A stretch of DNA of 39,542 bases from Candidatus Hydrogenedentota bacterium (GTDB lineage Bacteria > Hydrogenedentota > Hydrogenedentia > Hydrogenedentales > JAEUWI01), in the NCBI GenBank assembly GCA_024280935.1, contig JAJRPE010000445.1, positions 1-39,542 of the forward strand. Reading direction: 5' to 3'. The translations under genes and the position numbers were made by a program. Shown here in pieces: positions 1 through 9,106 of the stretch. Below the pieces are notes generated by a model. That model was not told the DNA's origin. It was given only the letters and a program-made list of their open reading frames with translations, and did not search any database. Each line of letters begins with the position of its first letter. The first letter of the stretch is position 1.

Positions 1-264
1 CTTCTCACTCCGAAGCATCTCCAGGGCGCAACGCGTCGCGACGGTATGGAGCCAGCCGGGGAGGGAGGTCTTGATGGTGGTCGGTGCCTCGGCCAGCTTC
101 AGGAAACACGTCTGGGTCGCGTCTTCCGCAGCGGTGGCGTTCCCCAATATTCGTCGGCAGGTGCCATAGACCATGCCGCTGTGGCGGGACATGAGCCGCT
201 GGAAGGCCTCCGCGTCCCCATCTTCTCGCCACTGCCGTAGCAGTCTCACTTCCGCTGGACTCAT
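1..264 (-). CDS. ECF-type RNA polymerase sigma factor, N-terminal part (runs off the window)
   Basis: Reading the minus strand from the ATG at 264 gives 88 codons open to the window edge. The start reads MSPAEVRLLRQWREDGDAEA, followed by FQRLMSRHSGMVYGTCRRIL, an acidic stretch AAEDATQTCFLKLAE and PGWLHTVATRCALEMLR. This is the order of sigma-70 region 2 in ECF sigma factors: the helix around the YGTCRRIL segment, the core-binding acidic AEDATQ(D/E)xF motif, and the W-L-xx-VA-TR segment contacting the -10 element. Regions 2.4 to 4 lie outside the window. A GGGAG lies about 13 nt before the ATG. The gene lies downstream of the SEC-C gene on the same strand, with 128 nt between them. A cognate anti-sigma factor would be expected beyond position 1. 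Only the sigma family is secure; the regulon is unknown. Confidence 0.85.
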   Translation of the reverse strand, partial: MSPAEVRLLRQWREDGDAEAFQRLMSRHSGMVYGTCRRILGNATAAEDATQTCFLKLAEAPTTIKTSLPGWLHTVATRCALEMLRSEK

Positions 265-380
265 CGCTTGTCTTTACTCCCGTGGCACCATCATACGATT
301 TACCCTTATGATGCCGCCAACGAGAAATTGGCAAGTTTTATTATTACCGTCCCAATCAGAACTCCCACTTTCAGGCACGA

Positions 381-407
381 GCCTAACGTGGGTTAGGCTT
401 CCAGCCC
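381..407. repeat. Dispersed palindromic repeat, copy A, at the 3' end of the SEC-C gene
   Basis: 381-398 is a perfect 7-bp hairpin (GCCTAAC, loop GTGG, GTTAGGC). It overlaps a 4-bp triloop palindrome at 396-406 (GGCT-TCC-AGCC). The core ACGTGGGTTAGGCTTCCAGC (386-405) matches 28812-28831 at 18 of 20 positions and also resembles the reverse complement of 29005-29025. The TAA that ends the SEC-C frame lies inside it. Confidence 0.65.
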
Positions 408-1181
408 GCTGCCGCAGGGACATGGCTTGTTTGGACCAACCGATGTTTCGACCCGCCTTTGTGTCGTTCGGGACGCCAGAATATTTCGATTGCCATCGCC
501 ATACCCTTTTTCAACGGCATGCCGGAACAGCTCATAATGCTGCCGGAGCCGATTCACATAGGCTGGGTCCTCTGTCATCGACTCGAACAGCTCCAGGAAA
601 TGGGGGGCCAGTTCGCTTTGCTCTGCAAGAGCAAGGGAGGAACCCTCCATCACTGCAACGATGTCATCGTCTTCGGAGACGTGAACCCAGTCGCGATAGA
701 ACGCCTCGCTCTCCCAGCCAAAGTTGATGGTGGCAAGCGGGGCTTCGTTATTTGCGCCAGGGCTGATAACCTGGATAAATACCCGTCTGCAATCGCAGCC
801 CGCCTCGTTGCAATAGAGTTCGAGAAAGCCATATTCCCCATCCGGGATCTCAGTATCCCCGGATAGTTGGGCTGTTCGGGTTTCCGCAGCGGCTATATCG
901 GAAAATTTCGCGTAAAAAGGTGCCATTGGCATTGAGTCTTCTCTCCAGTATATTCCTGAAAGTAAATCCAACTCGCTGTCGCAGCGTAAACAGCGCTGGA
1001 TAGGGTGTCCATCGCTATACTCCGCAGAACTGCACTGGTCACAGTAATTGCGCCAGCATTTTGGACAATCAAAGAGAGCATGAACCTTTTTACCGGTTCG
1101 TTCGCTCTGCTGCCCAACTGTAGACCCACAGAAAATGCAATAGCCGCGTATCTCGCTTGGATATTTATTGTGTTCTGTCAT
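393..1181 (-). CDS. Cys-rich protein with truncated C-terminal SEC-C motif
   Basis: 262 residues. The N-terminus carries four CxxC pairs (C15/C18, C39/C42, C47/C50, C64/C67), suggesting two zinc-ribbon-like sites. The middle contains LELYCNEAGCDCRRVFIQV, a pattern I associate with uncharacterised SEC-C-containing proteins. The last twelve residues are NKPCPCGSGLEA. The family motif normally continues after PCPCGSG with a basic stretch and a second Cys-Cys/His pair; here the frame stops at once, so half of the zinc site is missing. The stop codon lies in a copy of a dispersed palindrome (381-406) found twice more at 28.8-29.0 kb. Start at ATG 1181; the upstream GGGAAC is a poor ribosome site. 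Function unknown; SEC-C zinc sites are known from SecA, where they bind SecB or ribosomes, but most family members are uncharacterised. Confidence 0.7.
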   Translation of the reverse strand: MTEHNKYPSEIRGYCIFCGSTVGQQSERTGKKVHALFDCPKCWRNYCDQCSSAEYSDGHPIQRCLRCDSELDLLSGIYWREDSMPMAPFYAKFSDIAAAETRTAQLSGDTEIPDGEYGFLELYCNEAGCDCRRVFIQVISPGANNEAPLATINFGWESEAFYRDWVHVSEDDDIVAVMEGSSLALAEQSELAPHFLELFESMTEDPAYVNRLRQHYELFRHAVEKGYGDGNRNILASRTTQRRVETSVGPNKPCPCGSGLEA

Positions 1182-1298
1182 TGTTCCCGTATCTTCGTAT
1201 AGGATGGGGTTCCGAACACGTGTGTGCTCAGCCTCCCATATGCCAAACCGAGCCAGTTTAGTGTCTCGGGCACGTTCTCCGCAAACTGCGAAAGAAAG

Positions 1299-2780
1299 AT
1301 GATGATTTCCAAGCCCAAGTTCCCTTCGGTTTTACCAATCATCCGAGTAACGTTGCTTGTGAGCTTTCTGTGTGCAATGCTGCCACTGACTGTAGCCTTT
1401 GCCGCCCCAACCCGCCCCAACATCATCCTGCTCATGGCCGACGATCTCGGCTGGGGCGATGTGGGCTTTAACGGTGGCACCATCATCCAGACGCCCCACC
1501 TCGATGCCATGGCCGACGCGGGCCTGAAGTTCAATCGCTTCTACGCCGCCGCACCGGTCTGTAGTCCTACACGGGGCAGTTGCCTCACGGGGCGCCACCC
1601 CTATCGCTACGGAATACTGTCCGCCAACATCGGCCACCTGAAAGAAGGCGAATGGACCCTGGCCGAATTGCTCAAGCAGCACGGCTACCGGACCGGGCAC
1701 TTCGGAAAATGGCACCTCGGCACCTTGTCGCCGGACTACTCGGGAAAGAAGAAGCGCCAGCCCAAACTGCACTATGCCACGCCCGGCATGAACGGCTTCG
1801 ATGAGTGGTTCAGCACGGAGTTCGCTGTGGCGACGTGGGATCCCTATGACCCGAATAACTCCCACTTGGGCAACGAGGTCGCCCCCGACACCCGCGCCCT
1901 CTATTGGCACAACGGCGTGAATGTGAAGAGCGGACTCGAAGGCGACGATTCCCGCATCATCATGGACAAGGCCATTCCCTTCATTCGCGACGCGGTGGCT
2001 GCGAAGCAACCTTTTTTCTCGGTGGTCTGGTTTCACGCGCCCCATGCGCCCGTGGTGGGTGGCCCCGAATACCGCAAGCGATACGACGAGTACGACGAAG
2101 AGGCCCAGCACTACTACGCCTGTGTCACGGCCCTTGATGAACAGGTGGGACGCCTGCGTGCCATACTCCGTGAACTCAACGTGGCCGAAAACACCATGGT
2201 CTTCTTCTGTTCCGACAACGGCCCGGAGGGCAACCAACCGGACGGACGCTTCGTTGGAACGACGGGTCCTTTTCGCGGGCGAAAGCGCTCCCTCTTTGAA
2301 GGCGGCATCCGTGTTCCTGCCTTGCTGGAATGGCCTGCTGCGGTGAAGGCGGGCGCGGAGACCGACTATCCCGCCGTGACCAGCGACTACCTGCCCACCA
2401 TCCTGGCGGTGCTGGGCGTGGAGCGAATCGACGTGCGTCCCCTGGACGGCCTGAGCCTTTTGCCAGCAATTCGCGATGGTGTCACCGAACGCGCCGCCCC
2501 CATCGCCTTTGAGACCCTCGGTGGTGTAGGCACGGCCCAATCACGCAAATCGCCCCGCATTGGACTGATAGACAACCGCTATAAGCTGCTCACCGATTTC
2601 AGCGACAGCGGGGAGGAGGACCTGCTCTACGACTTGGTAGGCGATCACGGCGAAACAAACAATCTCGCGGGAGAAAAGGCGGATATTGTGAAGACAATGA
2701 AGGCCACACTCGCGAATTGGCGGGAAAGCTGTCGGACAAGCGCCGCCGGGGCTGATTATCTGCGAAATGGATCGGAATGA
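1299..2780 (+). CDS. Secreted type I sulfatase (arylsulfatase family)
   Basis: 493 residues from the ATG at 1299 (the frame is open back to a GTG at 1224, but the signal peptide fits the ATG; a second ATG follows at 1302). Residues 1-35 form a signal peptide ending LTVAFA. The mature part begins with RPNIILLMADDLGWGD, holding the metal-binding Asp pair D48/D49. C88-S-P-T-R is the motif in which Cys is converted to the catalytic formylglycine. GHFGKWHLG and FFCSDNGPEG are the later active-site segments (Lys/His and Asp-Asn metal ligands). It hydrolyses sulfate esters, probably on polysaccharides, outside the cytoplasm; the substrate cannot be read from sequence. Length is normal for the family. 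No sulfatase-maturating enzyme is in the window. It is one of three sulfatases within 11 kb. Confidence 0.92.
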   Translation: MMISKPKFPSVLPIIRVTLLVSFLCAMLPLTVAFAAPTRPNIILLMADDLGWGDVGFNGGTIIQTPHLDAMADAGLKFNRFYAAAPVCSPTRGSCLTGRHPYRYGILSANIGHLKEGEWTLAELLKQHGYRTGHFGKWHLGTLSPDYSGKKKRQPKLHYATPGMNGFDEWFSTEFAVATWDPYDPNNSHLGNEVAPDTRALYWHNGVNVKSGLEGDDSRIIMDKAIPFIRDAVAAKQPFFSVVWFHAPHAPVVGGPEYRKRYDEYDEEAQHYYACVTALDEQVGRLRAILRELNVAENTMVFFCSDNGPEGNQPDGRFVGTTGPFRGRKRSLFEGGIRVPALLEWPAAVKAGAETDYPAVTSDYLPTILAVLGVERIDVRPLDGLSLLPAIRDGVTERAAPIAFETLGGVGTAQSRKSPRIGLIDNRYKLLTDFSDSGEEDLLYDLVGDHGETNNLAGEKADIVKTMKATLANWRESCRTSAAGADYLRNGSE

Positions 2781-2887
2781 ACACGTATTTTGGTTGCCCC
2801 TGAGTTCCTGATCCGGCAGGAATTCTGTTTGGCACTTTTTCCCTTCACGCTCGAAGGAATGTAGCATAGGTCGAAGACGCGCCGTGG

Positions 2888-2935
2888 TGGGCGTCCCGCC
2901 TGTGTTTTTCACAGCCGAGACGGCTGTGCCACTTT
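2888..2935. repeat. Composite triloop palindrome with GTGCCAC flank
   Basis: Two palindromes lie side by side: GGCG-TCC-CGCC (2890-2900) and CACAGCCG-AGA-CGGCTGTG (2910-2928, perfect 8 bp), followed by GTGCCACTTTC. The same pair of stems, in the opposite order, is at 26203-26253 with the same GTGCCACTTTC flank. It sits between the stop codons of two convergent sulfatase genes (2781-3010), with no other gene in that gap. Confidence 0.8.
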
Positions 2936-2984
2936 CTTGTTGCCGTTGCCTGTGGGATCCACGCAAGCGGGCAGAGCCTATATG

Positions 2985-2999
2985 CCGTAACGCTTACGG
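2985..2999. repeat. Triloop palindrome 3' of the minus-strand sulfatase
   Basis: CCGTAA-CGC-TTACGG is a perfect 6-bp palindrome with a 3-nt centre, 11 nt past the stop of the sulfatase ending at 3011. There is no T-run after it on either strand, so intrinsic termination is doubtful; it fits the general triloop plan of the window. Confidence 0.6.
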
Positions 3000-3010
3000 A
3001 GAATCAATGG

Positions 3011-4522
3011 CTAACCCGGAAACGGAACCGGATTTTTCGTTTCTTTGCTAATGGGCATAAACGCCCCTGCATCCCTCAGAAATGCTCCCAGCTCTCTCGA
3101 TAGTCTTTCGGCTGTCTGCACTTGTTTGCTGTAAAGGTTGTCGGTTTCGCCGATGTCATTCTTCAGGTTATAGAGTTCATAGTGCTGGTCCTCGTGGAAG
3201 TAGATAAGCTTCCAGTCGCCCTTGCGAATCACGCTATAGGGATATTGATTATAGCTGTGGGGGAAATGCCAGAAGATGGCCCGGTCCTTCGGGTAGCCTT
3301 CCTCCTGTTTGAGGAGCGGAATGAAACTGACTCCGTCAACGTTGCCGCCGATTTGATCATAGTTGGCGACCCCGCCCATCTCCAGAATCGTCGGAAAGAT
3401 ATCCTCGATAATGAAGTAATCATCACAAACCGCTCCCGCTTCCGTTACGCCGGGCCATTTCACCAGGGCGGGCACCCGGATGCCGCCTTCATACGGGGTG
3501 AGCTTATGGCCCCGGAGCGGTTTGTTCCGGTCTGCCTGGCTGGGCTGGCCGTTGTCACTCATGAAAATGATGATGGTGTCATCCTCAACCCCATGCCGTT
3601 TTAGATTGGCCCGCAGGTCGCCCAGAGATTTGTCCATCCCCTCGATCATAGAGGCGTAGGCCGCGTCCCAGTCGTCAAGGCCCTGGTCCTTATATTTCTG
3701 GAAATACCGGGCATCTTTCTCCCACGGCGCATGGATGGCATAGTGCGACATATACAAATAGAAAGGCTTATTGTCCGCCACGGCTTGGTCAATGGCCTTG
3801 TTCGCCTCCAGGGTCAACGCCTCGGTCAGGTAGATATCCTGCCCGTGATAGGCTTCCAGGCCCGGCACGTCCCAAATCCGGTCTGGACTGCGCCATGAGG
3901 CGCTGAAATTGTACTTGCCATAATAGCTGCCCGGCCCGCCAGCGGCATGACCTGCAATGTTTACATCGAAGCCCAGATTCAGCGGGTCTTCGCCGGGCGT
4001 GCCCTGAGCGCCCCAATGGGCTTTCCCCGCATGAATCGTGCGGTATCCCGCTTCTTGCAGGAACATAGGCAAGGTCTTTACATGCTTCGTTCGTTCGATT
4101 CCAGCCACCGGGCTGATGCCATTAAGGTTCCATTCAGGCATTGTCAGAGTTTCATGGGGCGGATCGGGCGATTTGTTTTTTCGAAGCGTCCAGTTCGTCA
4201 CCCCGTGGCGGGCCGCATTCAGCCCGGTCATCAGGCTCACCCGGCTGGGAGAGCATACGGCGCTGGCATAGGCCTGCGTAAACTTCATGCCCTCATCCGC
4301 AAGCCGCTCCATATTGGGCGTGTAATAGCGCCTGTTTAAGTCTGTCACTTCTGTATGGAACGGCTCCGACGTGTCCTGCCAGCCCATATCGTCGACGAAG
4401 AAAAAGAGGATATTGGGTCTGGAAACAGGTGCAGCGTCTGCCCTTCGGACGGAGATGGGTGCTTGGAATAAAGCCGCTATGCCCAATGCCCCCGTACGTT
4501 TCAGAAAATCACGTCGATTCAT
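3011..4522 (-). CDS. Tat-exported type I sulfatase
   Basis: 503 residues from ATG 4522, which has AGGGAG about 8 nt upstream; the frame is open to 4603 but the extension carries no signal. The N-terminus MNRRDFLKRTGALGIAALF is a twin-arginine (Tat) signal, so the enzyme is folded before export. RPNILFFFVDDMGWQD holds the metal Asp pair (D44/D45) and C90-S-P-S-R is the formylglycine motif. Later segments include HAGKAHWG and IIFMSDNGQPS. The use of Tat here and Sec-type signals in the other two sulfatases suggests different folding or cofactor needs. It is divergent from the SNF2 gene at 4771, with a 248-nt shared upstream region. Substrate unknown; sulfated glycans are likely by family and neighbourhood. 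Confidence 0.92.
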   Translation of the reverse strand: MNRRDFLKRTGALGIAALFQAPISVRRADAAPVSRPNILFFFVDDMGWQDTSEPFHTEVTDLNRRYYTPNMERLADEGMKFTQAYASAVCSPSRVSLMTGLNAARHGVTNWTLRKNKSPDPPHETLTMPEWNLNGISPVAGIERTKHVKTLPMFLQEAGYRTIHAGKAHWGAQGTPGEDPLNLGFDVNIAGHAAGGPGSYYGKYNFSASWRSPDRIWDVPGLEAYHGQDIYLTEALTLEANKAIDQAVADNKPFYLYMSHYAIHAPWEKDARYFQKYKDQGLDDWDAAYASMIEGMDKSLGDLRANLKRHGVEDDTIIIFMSDNGQPSQADRNKPLRGHKLTPYEGGIRVPALVKWPGVTEAGAVCDDYFIIEDIFPTILEMGGVANYDQIGGNVDGVSFIPLLKQEEGYPKDRAIFWHFPHSYNQYPYSVIRKGDWKLIYFHEDQHYELYNLKNDIGETDNLYSKQVQTAERLSRELGAFLRDAGAFMPISKETKNPVPFPG

Positions 4523-4770
4523 AAGGCTCTCCCTGTTTTTCCGATGTTTGTTGCCGGGCGATTCTAGTGCGCAGACAGGCGACGCGTCAAATGAGGTGCG
4601 CAAGATGGAACACGATGGACAGAAACTTCTCTTGTTTTTCTTCTATCTGCTCTTTGGGATTGAATCTGTCCATTCAAATCCGGTAATTTCAACCCGCTCC
4701 CTGTGCTTCGCCACAAGCGAAACCTGTTTTCCCGTCTCAAATGTTTAACCCAGAAAAGAAGCATTAATAC
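4523..4770. promoter_or_regulatory. Divergent intergenic region between sulfatase (-) and SNF2 gene (+)
   Basis: The region must hold both promoters. I see a 9-bp inverted repeat, ATGGACAGA (4615-4623) and TCTGTCCAT (4665-4673), 41 nt apart, which could be an operator or chance. No convincing -35/-10 pair could be fixed by eye on either strand. Confidence 0.3.
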
Positions 4771-7700
4771 ATGTGCGCACGAAAAAAAACCAGAAAAAGT
4801 ACAAAAAATAAAAAAGTCACGCCTCCGCAGGACATTCGCGGAAAACTCATGGCGGACTACGAAGGGCTGTCGGATTTTGAGAAGGGTATCCTCGATGTTC
4901 TCTCGCTACTTTATATGCCCGCTGATTGGGGAAAAGTAGTCAGGGTCCTCAAGGGCTGCGGGGTGCGCGACGGAGCCAATCGCGTACCAACGCGAAACTC
5001 GATTGACAACGCGCTCAGGAAGCTGATGAAGTTGGGCCTTGTTGAAAAGAGCGGCCAACGTTATACCTGTGTTCGGCCTGTGGTGGAATTACTCACGCGA
5101 CGTGTGGTCGAATCGGGACGTTTTTCGGTGTGGGAACCCACCGTTTTCAAAACAATACCCTATGAGCAGTATTGGGGCGGGCGAAGCTACTTTCATTCTG
5201 TACCCCATGCGTTGGCGCATATCCGATTGGCCTTTTACGCCAAGGATTTTAAGCGCCTGGATCAGATCATGGAAGATGTTTACGCGTGGGACGGCTTTCC
5301 CGAAAACGAACGCTACCCTTTGTCCGAGTTCATTGAAAATCCCTTTGATGGGGATTGGTTTGCTCAGTTTCCCCCGAAACGCCAGGGAGTGTGGTTGATT
5401 TACCTGTTGCAAGATTGCGCACGGACAGGTGCTGCGTCTGGCGATATTGTTGCGTACACTTGGCGGCGCATGGGTAAATTTCCTAAGGAAAATCAAGCAA
5501 CGCTTCACTTTCTTCTCGCTGAGATTTCCTTGATGCAGGGTAATTTTGAGGAGCCTCCGTCCGCCTTAGAGGTGTTGCCCGACTACTATATCGATTTGCT
5601 CCGTGCCCGGCGTTTTCTGCTGACCGGATCCACGCTGGAAGCCATTGCCCTCTATGAATCTTGTCTGGCGATAATCAAGAAGTCAACGCGCAAGAGAAAA
5701 CCTAAGTTTGAGACGATTGACTGGATCTTTTTCATCCTGGCTTTACTCGATGCGGGCGATACCCATTGGCCCCGTGCCTTGGAGTTGGCCCAATGGGGTG
5801 CTTCAGACAATTCGTATTATTTTGGGACCCTTTGCCAGGAATTGAAAAATCTGATCAAAACAGAAATTGATGGTGTCGACGAGCGCATAGATCCCCATGC
5901 CTGGAGGTATAACACGTGGAAAAATGAAACAAGCAGACCCCTTCAGTATATCGGACTGCTTCTGGCGTGCTGGAAGAATCGGGCCGATATCGAGAACGCC
6001 CACCCCTTGCTCGAAGATATTTTCGCAGAAACCCAAGCGAATGGGTACACCTGGTTCGCGGCTGAATACGCCGCGATTCTGCACAGGGCAGGTTGCGTCA
6101 ACAAGGGTTATGGAAAACTTTCCGACGAACTGCACTTGATCATGGGTACACGGTCGTTGACCACAATAATCAAGCTCATGGCACCATGGGAACGCACCTT
6201 GAAGGCCCTGGCGCGAATAAAGAAGGCCGGGGGTGGGGCGAAAGGCACCACGGAAAAAGAGGTCAGGCTGGTTTGGTTTGTCTCGGTGACGAAGGGCTAT
6301 TGTGACATCCAGCCCAAAGAGCAAAAATGCTCCGCGAAGGGGCGGTGGACCAAGGGACGCAATATTGCCCTGCGTCGCCTCTATGAAGAGGGGGAGAAAC
6401 TGGGTTACCTGACCGACCAGGACCTGAGCGTATGCCGACACATTGTTGCGGATATGGATACGGGCTACTGGGGGCGCTCCGGGGTGGACTATTACCTTCC
6501 CACGCGGGCGTTGACGGCGCTGGTCGGTCATCCCCATATTTTCCTCATGGACACCACAATTAGTGTGGACGTTGTGGCGGCGACACCGGAGCTTCAGGTA
6601 ACAAAGACCAAGCGGGCGCTGAAGCTGACGATGAATCCTCCGAAGCCCGAAAACGATGATGTTTATGTGGAGCGTGTCGGGGATTCTCGCATTGTCGTTT
6701 ACGAATACACGCCCGAGATTTGCCAGGTGGCCAAGATAGTCGGCAAGGGGGTAGAGGCCCCTGCCAAGGCAAAGGAGGATGTCCTCAAGGCGGTGGGTAA
6801 CGTGGCCTCCATGGTGACGGTGCATTCCGATATCGGCATTGCCGATGCATCTATCCCCAAGGTGGATGCTGATGCCACACCCCTGCTGCAACTTCTGCCC
6901 TCGGGGGAGGGCCTGATTGTGCAACTGCGAATCCAACCCTTGCCGGATGGCGGCCCCTTATTTCCTCCGGGAGCTGGGGGAACAGCCGTTATTGCCGAAG
7001 TGGAGGGCACCCGTATACAAACCGAGCGGAACTTCGAGACGGAGAAAAAGAACGCCGACGAAGTGATTGCAGCCTGTGCAACGTTGTCCAACGCAGAGGC
7101 ATGGGAAGGGGAGTGGCAACTGGATGAGCCGGAGTCGTGCCTTGAGTTTTTAGTGGAGTTGGAGGCGTGTGAGGCGACCATGCGGGTGCAGTGGCCCAAG
7201 GGCCAGAATTACAACATTCAGGGATCGGCGGGCATGGGTCAGTTCCGGGCCAAAATCAACGGGGGCCACAATTGGTTTGAGCTTTCGGGCGAGGTGAAGG
7301 TGGATGATGATCTCGTGCTCGATATGCAGCGCCTTCTCGAACTTACCGAAACATCGAAATCGCGCTTCGTCGATTTGGGCAACGGGCAATTTCTGGCATT
7401 GACCCGGTCCTTCCGAAAGAAGTTGGACGAATTGCGTGGCCTGGGAGAGATGGGCGATAAGGGACTGCGTATGCATGCCCTGGCGGCACCGGCGATGGAT
7501 GACCTGGTGGAGCAGGCGGCATCGGTCAAAGCCAATAAGAAATGGAAAGACCAGGTCCAGCGCCTTCAAAAAGCCCGTGAACTCGACCCGAAGATTCCCT
7601 CCACCCTTCAAGCTACGCTGCGTGATTATCAGATTGATGGCTATAAATGGCTCGCACGCCTGGCAGAATGGGGCGTGGGCGCCTGTCTCGCCGACGACAT

Positions 7701-8988
7701 GGGCCTGGGCAAGACGGTGCAGATATTGGCGGTGATGCTGGAGCGTGCCACCGATGGGCCGCAGCTTGTTATGGCGCCGACGTCGGTTTGCATGAACTGG
7801 GAAGACGAGGCCCGCCGTTTCGCCCCCACCCTGAAGGTGCATCGCTTTGGCGTGGGTGATCGCGAAGAACTCATGCGTGATCTGGGAACCTTCGATGTGG
7901 TCGTCGCCAGCTATGGCCTCTTGCATAGCGAAAGCGCCCTCTTTAAGGAGGTGGACTGGCAGACCATTGTGCTGGATGAAGCCCAGGCCATCAAGAATAT
8001 GGCGACCAAGCGCTCCAAGGCCGCCATGGACCTCAATGGTTCCTTTAAGATTATCGCGACCGGCACGCCCATCGAAAATCATCTGGGCGAACTCTGGAAC
8101 CTCTATCGCTTCATTAATCCCGGCTTTTTGGGTTCTGCGGATAGCTTCAATAAGAAATTCGCCCTGCCCATCGAAAAGTATAAGGACAAGGATACACGGC
8201 AACACCTTCGGCAACTTATTCAACCCTTTATCTTACGTAGGCTCAAGGGCGATGTGCTGGATGAGCTGCCGCCCCGAACTGATATCGTCCTCCATGTGGA
8301 GTTGAGTAAAGAGGAACGGGCCTTTTACGAGGCAATCCGTCAGCAGGCGCTGAAAAACCTCAGTGACGTGAAAGCAGAACCCGGCAAGCACCACGTAAGA
8401 ATTCTCGCGGAGATCATGCGGCTGCGGCGGGCCTGTTGCAACACGCAGTTGGTGGACGAAAAAAGCACCCTGCCGAGCGCCAAGCTGGAGGTCTTTGAGG
8501 CGGTCCTGGATGAACTGTTGGAAAACCGCCACAAGGCCCTGGTTTTCAGTCAGTTCGTCGGCCACTTGAATCTCTTGCGGGCGCTCTTGGATAAAAAGGG
8601 GATATCCTATCAGTACCTTGATGGGAGTACGCCCGCCAAAAAACGCAAGAAGGCGGTTGATGCCTTTCAGGCAGGAGAAGGCGATCTCTTTCTCATCAGC
8701 CTCAAAGCAGGGGGCGTAGGATTAAACCTGACCGCCGCCGACTACGTCATCCATATGGATCCGTGGTGGAACCCAGCGGTCGAAGATCAAGCCTCGGACC
8801 GCGCCCATCGAATCGGGCAACAGCGGCCCGTGACCGTGTATCGACTGGTGGCGAAGGACACCATCGAAGATCAAATCGTTGATCTCCACCATCAAAAACG
8901 AGATTTGGCAAGTAGTCTGCTTGAAGGCAGTGATATGGCCGGAAAAGTCACCGCCGAACAGTTGCTGGCCCTGCTCAAAAACAACTGA
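4771..8988 (+). CDS. Large SNF2/SWI2-family DNA translocase (DEAH-type ATPase) with long novel N-terminal half
   Basis: 1405 residues. The C-terminal 450 are a complete SNF2 motor: ADDMGLGKT (Walker A, about 973-981), LDEAQ (Walker B, about 1067), the ATGTPIENH segment (motif III), SLKAGGVGLNLTAADYVIHM and DRAHRIGQ (motifs V-VI, about 1310-1350). These proteins move along double-stranded DNA using ATP. The N-terminal half has no family I can name. Residues about 25-110 look like a winged helix (FEKGILDVLSLLY to LMKLGLVEK), and about 130-480 look helical and repeat-like. No SWIM zinc-finger (CxC...CxH) is visible. An alternative start is Met27 at 4849; the ATG at 4771 has only AGAAAAGAAG upstream. 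It stands alone between sulfatase genes, with no nuclease, methylase or other defence partner. Possible roles are chromatin-like remodelling, repair or transcription recycling; the sequence does not decide. Confidence 0.88.
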   Translation: MCARKKTRKSTKNKKVTPPQDIRGKLMADYEGLSDFEKGILDVLSLLYMPADWGKVVRVLKGCGVRDGANRVPTRNSIDNALRKLMKLGLVEKSGQRYTCVRPVVELLTRRVVESGRFSVWEPTVFKTIPYEQYWGGRSYFHSVPHALAHIRLAFYAKDFKRLDQIMEDVYAWDGFPENERYPLSEFIENPFDGDWFAQFPPKRQGVWLIYLLQDCARTGAASGDIVAYTWRRMGKFPKENQATLHFLLAEISLMQGNFEEPPSALEVLPDYYIDLLRARRFLLTGSTLEAIALYESCLAIIKKSTRKRKPKFETIDWIFFILALLDAGDTHWPRALELAQWGASDNSYYFGTLCQELKNLIKTEIDGVDERIDPHAWRYNTWKNETSRPLQYIGLLLACWKNRADIENAHPLLEDIFAETQANGYTWFAAEYAAILHRAGCVNKGYGKLSDELHLIMGTRSLTTIIKLMAPWERTLKALARIKKAGGGAKGTTEKEVRLVWFVSVTKGYCDIQPKEQKCSAKGRWTKGRNIALRRLYEEGEKLGYLTDQDLSVCRHIVADMDTGYWGRSGVDYYLPTRALTALVGHPHIFLMDTTISVDVVAATPELQVTKTKRALKLTMNPPKPENDDVYVERVGDSRIVVYEYTPEICQVAKIVGKGVEAPAKAKEDVLKAVGNVASMVTVHSDIGIADASIPKVDADATPLLQLLPSGEGLIVQLRIQPLPDGGPLFPPGAGGTAVIAEVEGTRIQTERNFETEKKNADEVIAACATLSNAEAWEGEWQLDEPESCLEFLVELEACEATMRVQWPKGQNYNIQGSAGMGQFRAKINGGHNWFELSGEVKVDDDLVLDMQRLLELTETSKSRFVDLGNGQFLALTRSFRKKLDELRGLGEMGDKGLRMHALAAPAMDDLVEQAASVKANKKWKDQVQRLQKARELDPKIPSTLQATLRDYQIDGYKWLARLAEWGVGACLADDMGLGKTVQILAVMLERATDGPQLVMAPTSVCMNWEDEARRFAPTLKVHRFGVGDREELMRDLGTFDVVVASYGLLHSESALFKEVDWQTIVLDEAQAIKNMATKRSKAAMDLNGSFKIIATGTPIENHLGELWNLYRFINPGFLGSADSFNKKFALPIEKYKDKDTRQHLRQLIQPFILRRLKGDVLDELPPRTDIVLHVELSKEERAFYEAIRQQALKNLSDVKAEPGKHHVRILAEIMRLRRACCNTQLVDEKSTLPSAKLEVFEAVLDELLENRHKALVFSQFVGHLNLLRALLDKKGISYQYLDGSTPAKKRKKAVDAFQAGEGDLFLISLKAGGVGLNLTAADYVIHMDPWWNPAVEDQASDRAHRIGQQRPVTVYRLVAKDTIEDQIVDLHHQKRDLASSLLEGSDMAGKVTAEQLLALLKNN

Positions 8989-9106
8989 CGTATATTGAAT
9001 TGAATGCATGAAGCAGTCTAGCATGTCACAGGTGGTGAAATTCTGGAATGCGTTCGCAACGACGAATTTGTTGGTGCTCCCTGTGCAACAGGGCGAAAGG
9101 AGTTTT

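Noticed and set aside
381-398. GCCTAAC...GTTAGGC, resembling the outer core sites of an integron attC site
   Set aside because: Only 4 nt separate the arms and the inner L boxes are missing; no integrase or cassette array is present. It is better explained as a palindrome of the dispersed repeat.
1332-2540. 402-codon minus-strand open frame
   Set aside because: Antisense shadow of the sulfatase; no ribosome site, no recognisable protein, and the plus-strand frame carries all family motifs.
4615-4673. 9-bp inverted repeat as a regulator operator
   Set aside because: The 41-nt spacing is too wide for a normal dimer site and there is no second copy; kept only as a note on the intergenic region.
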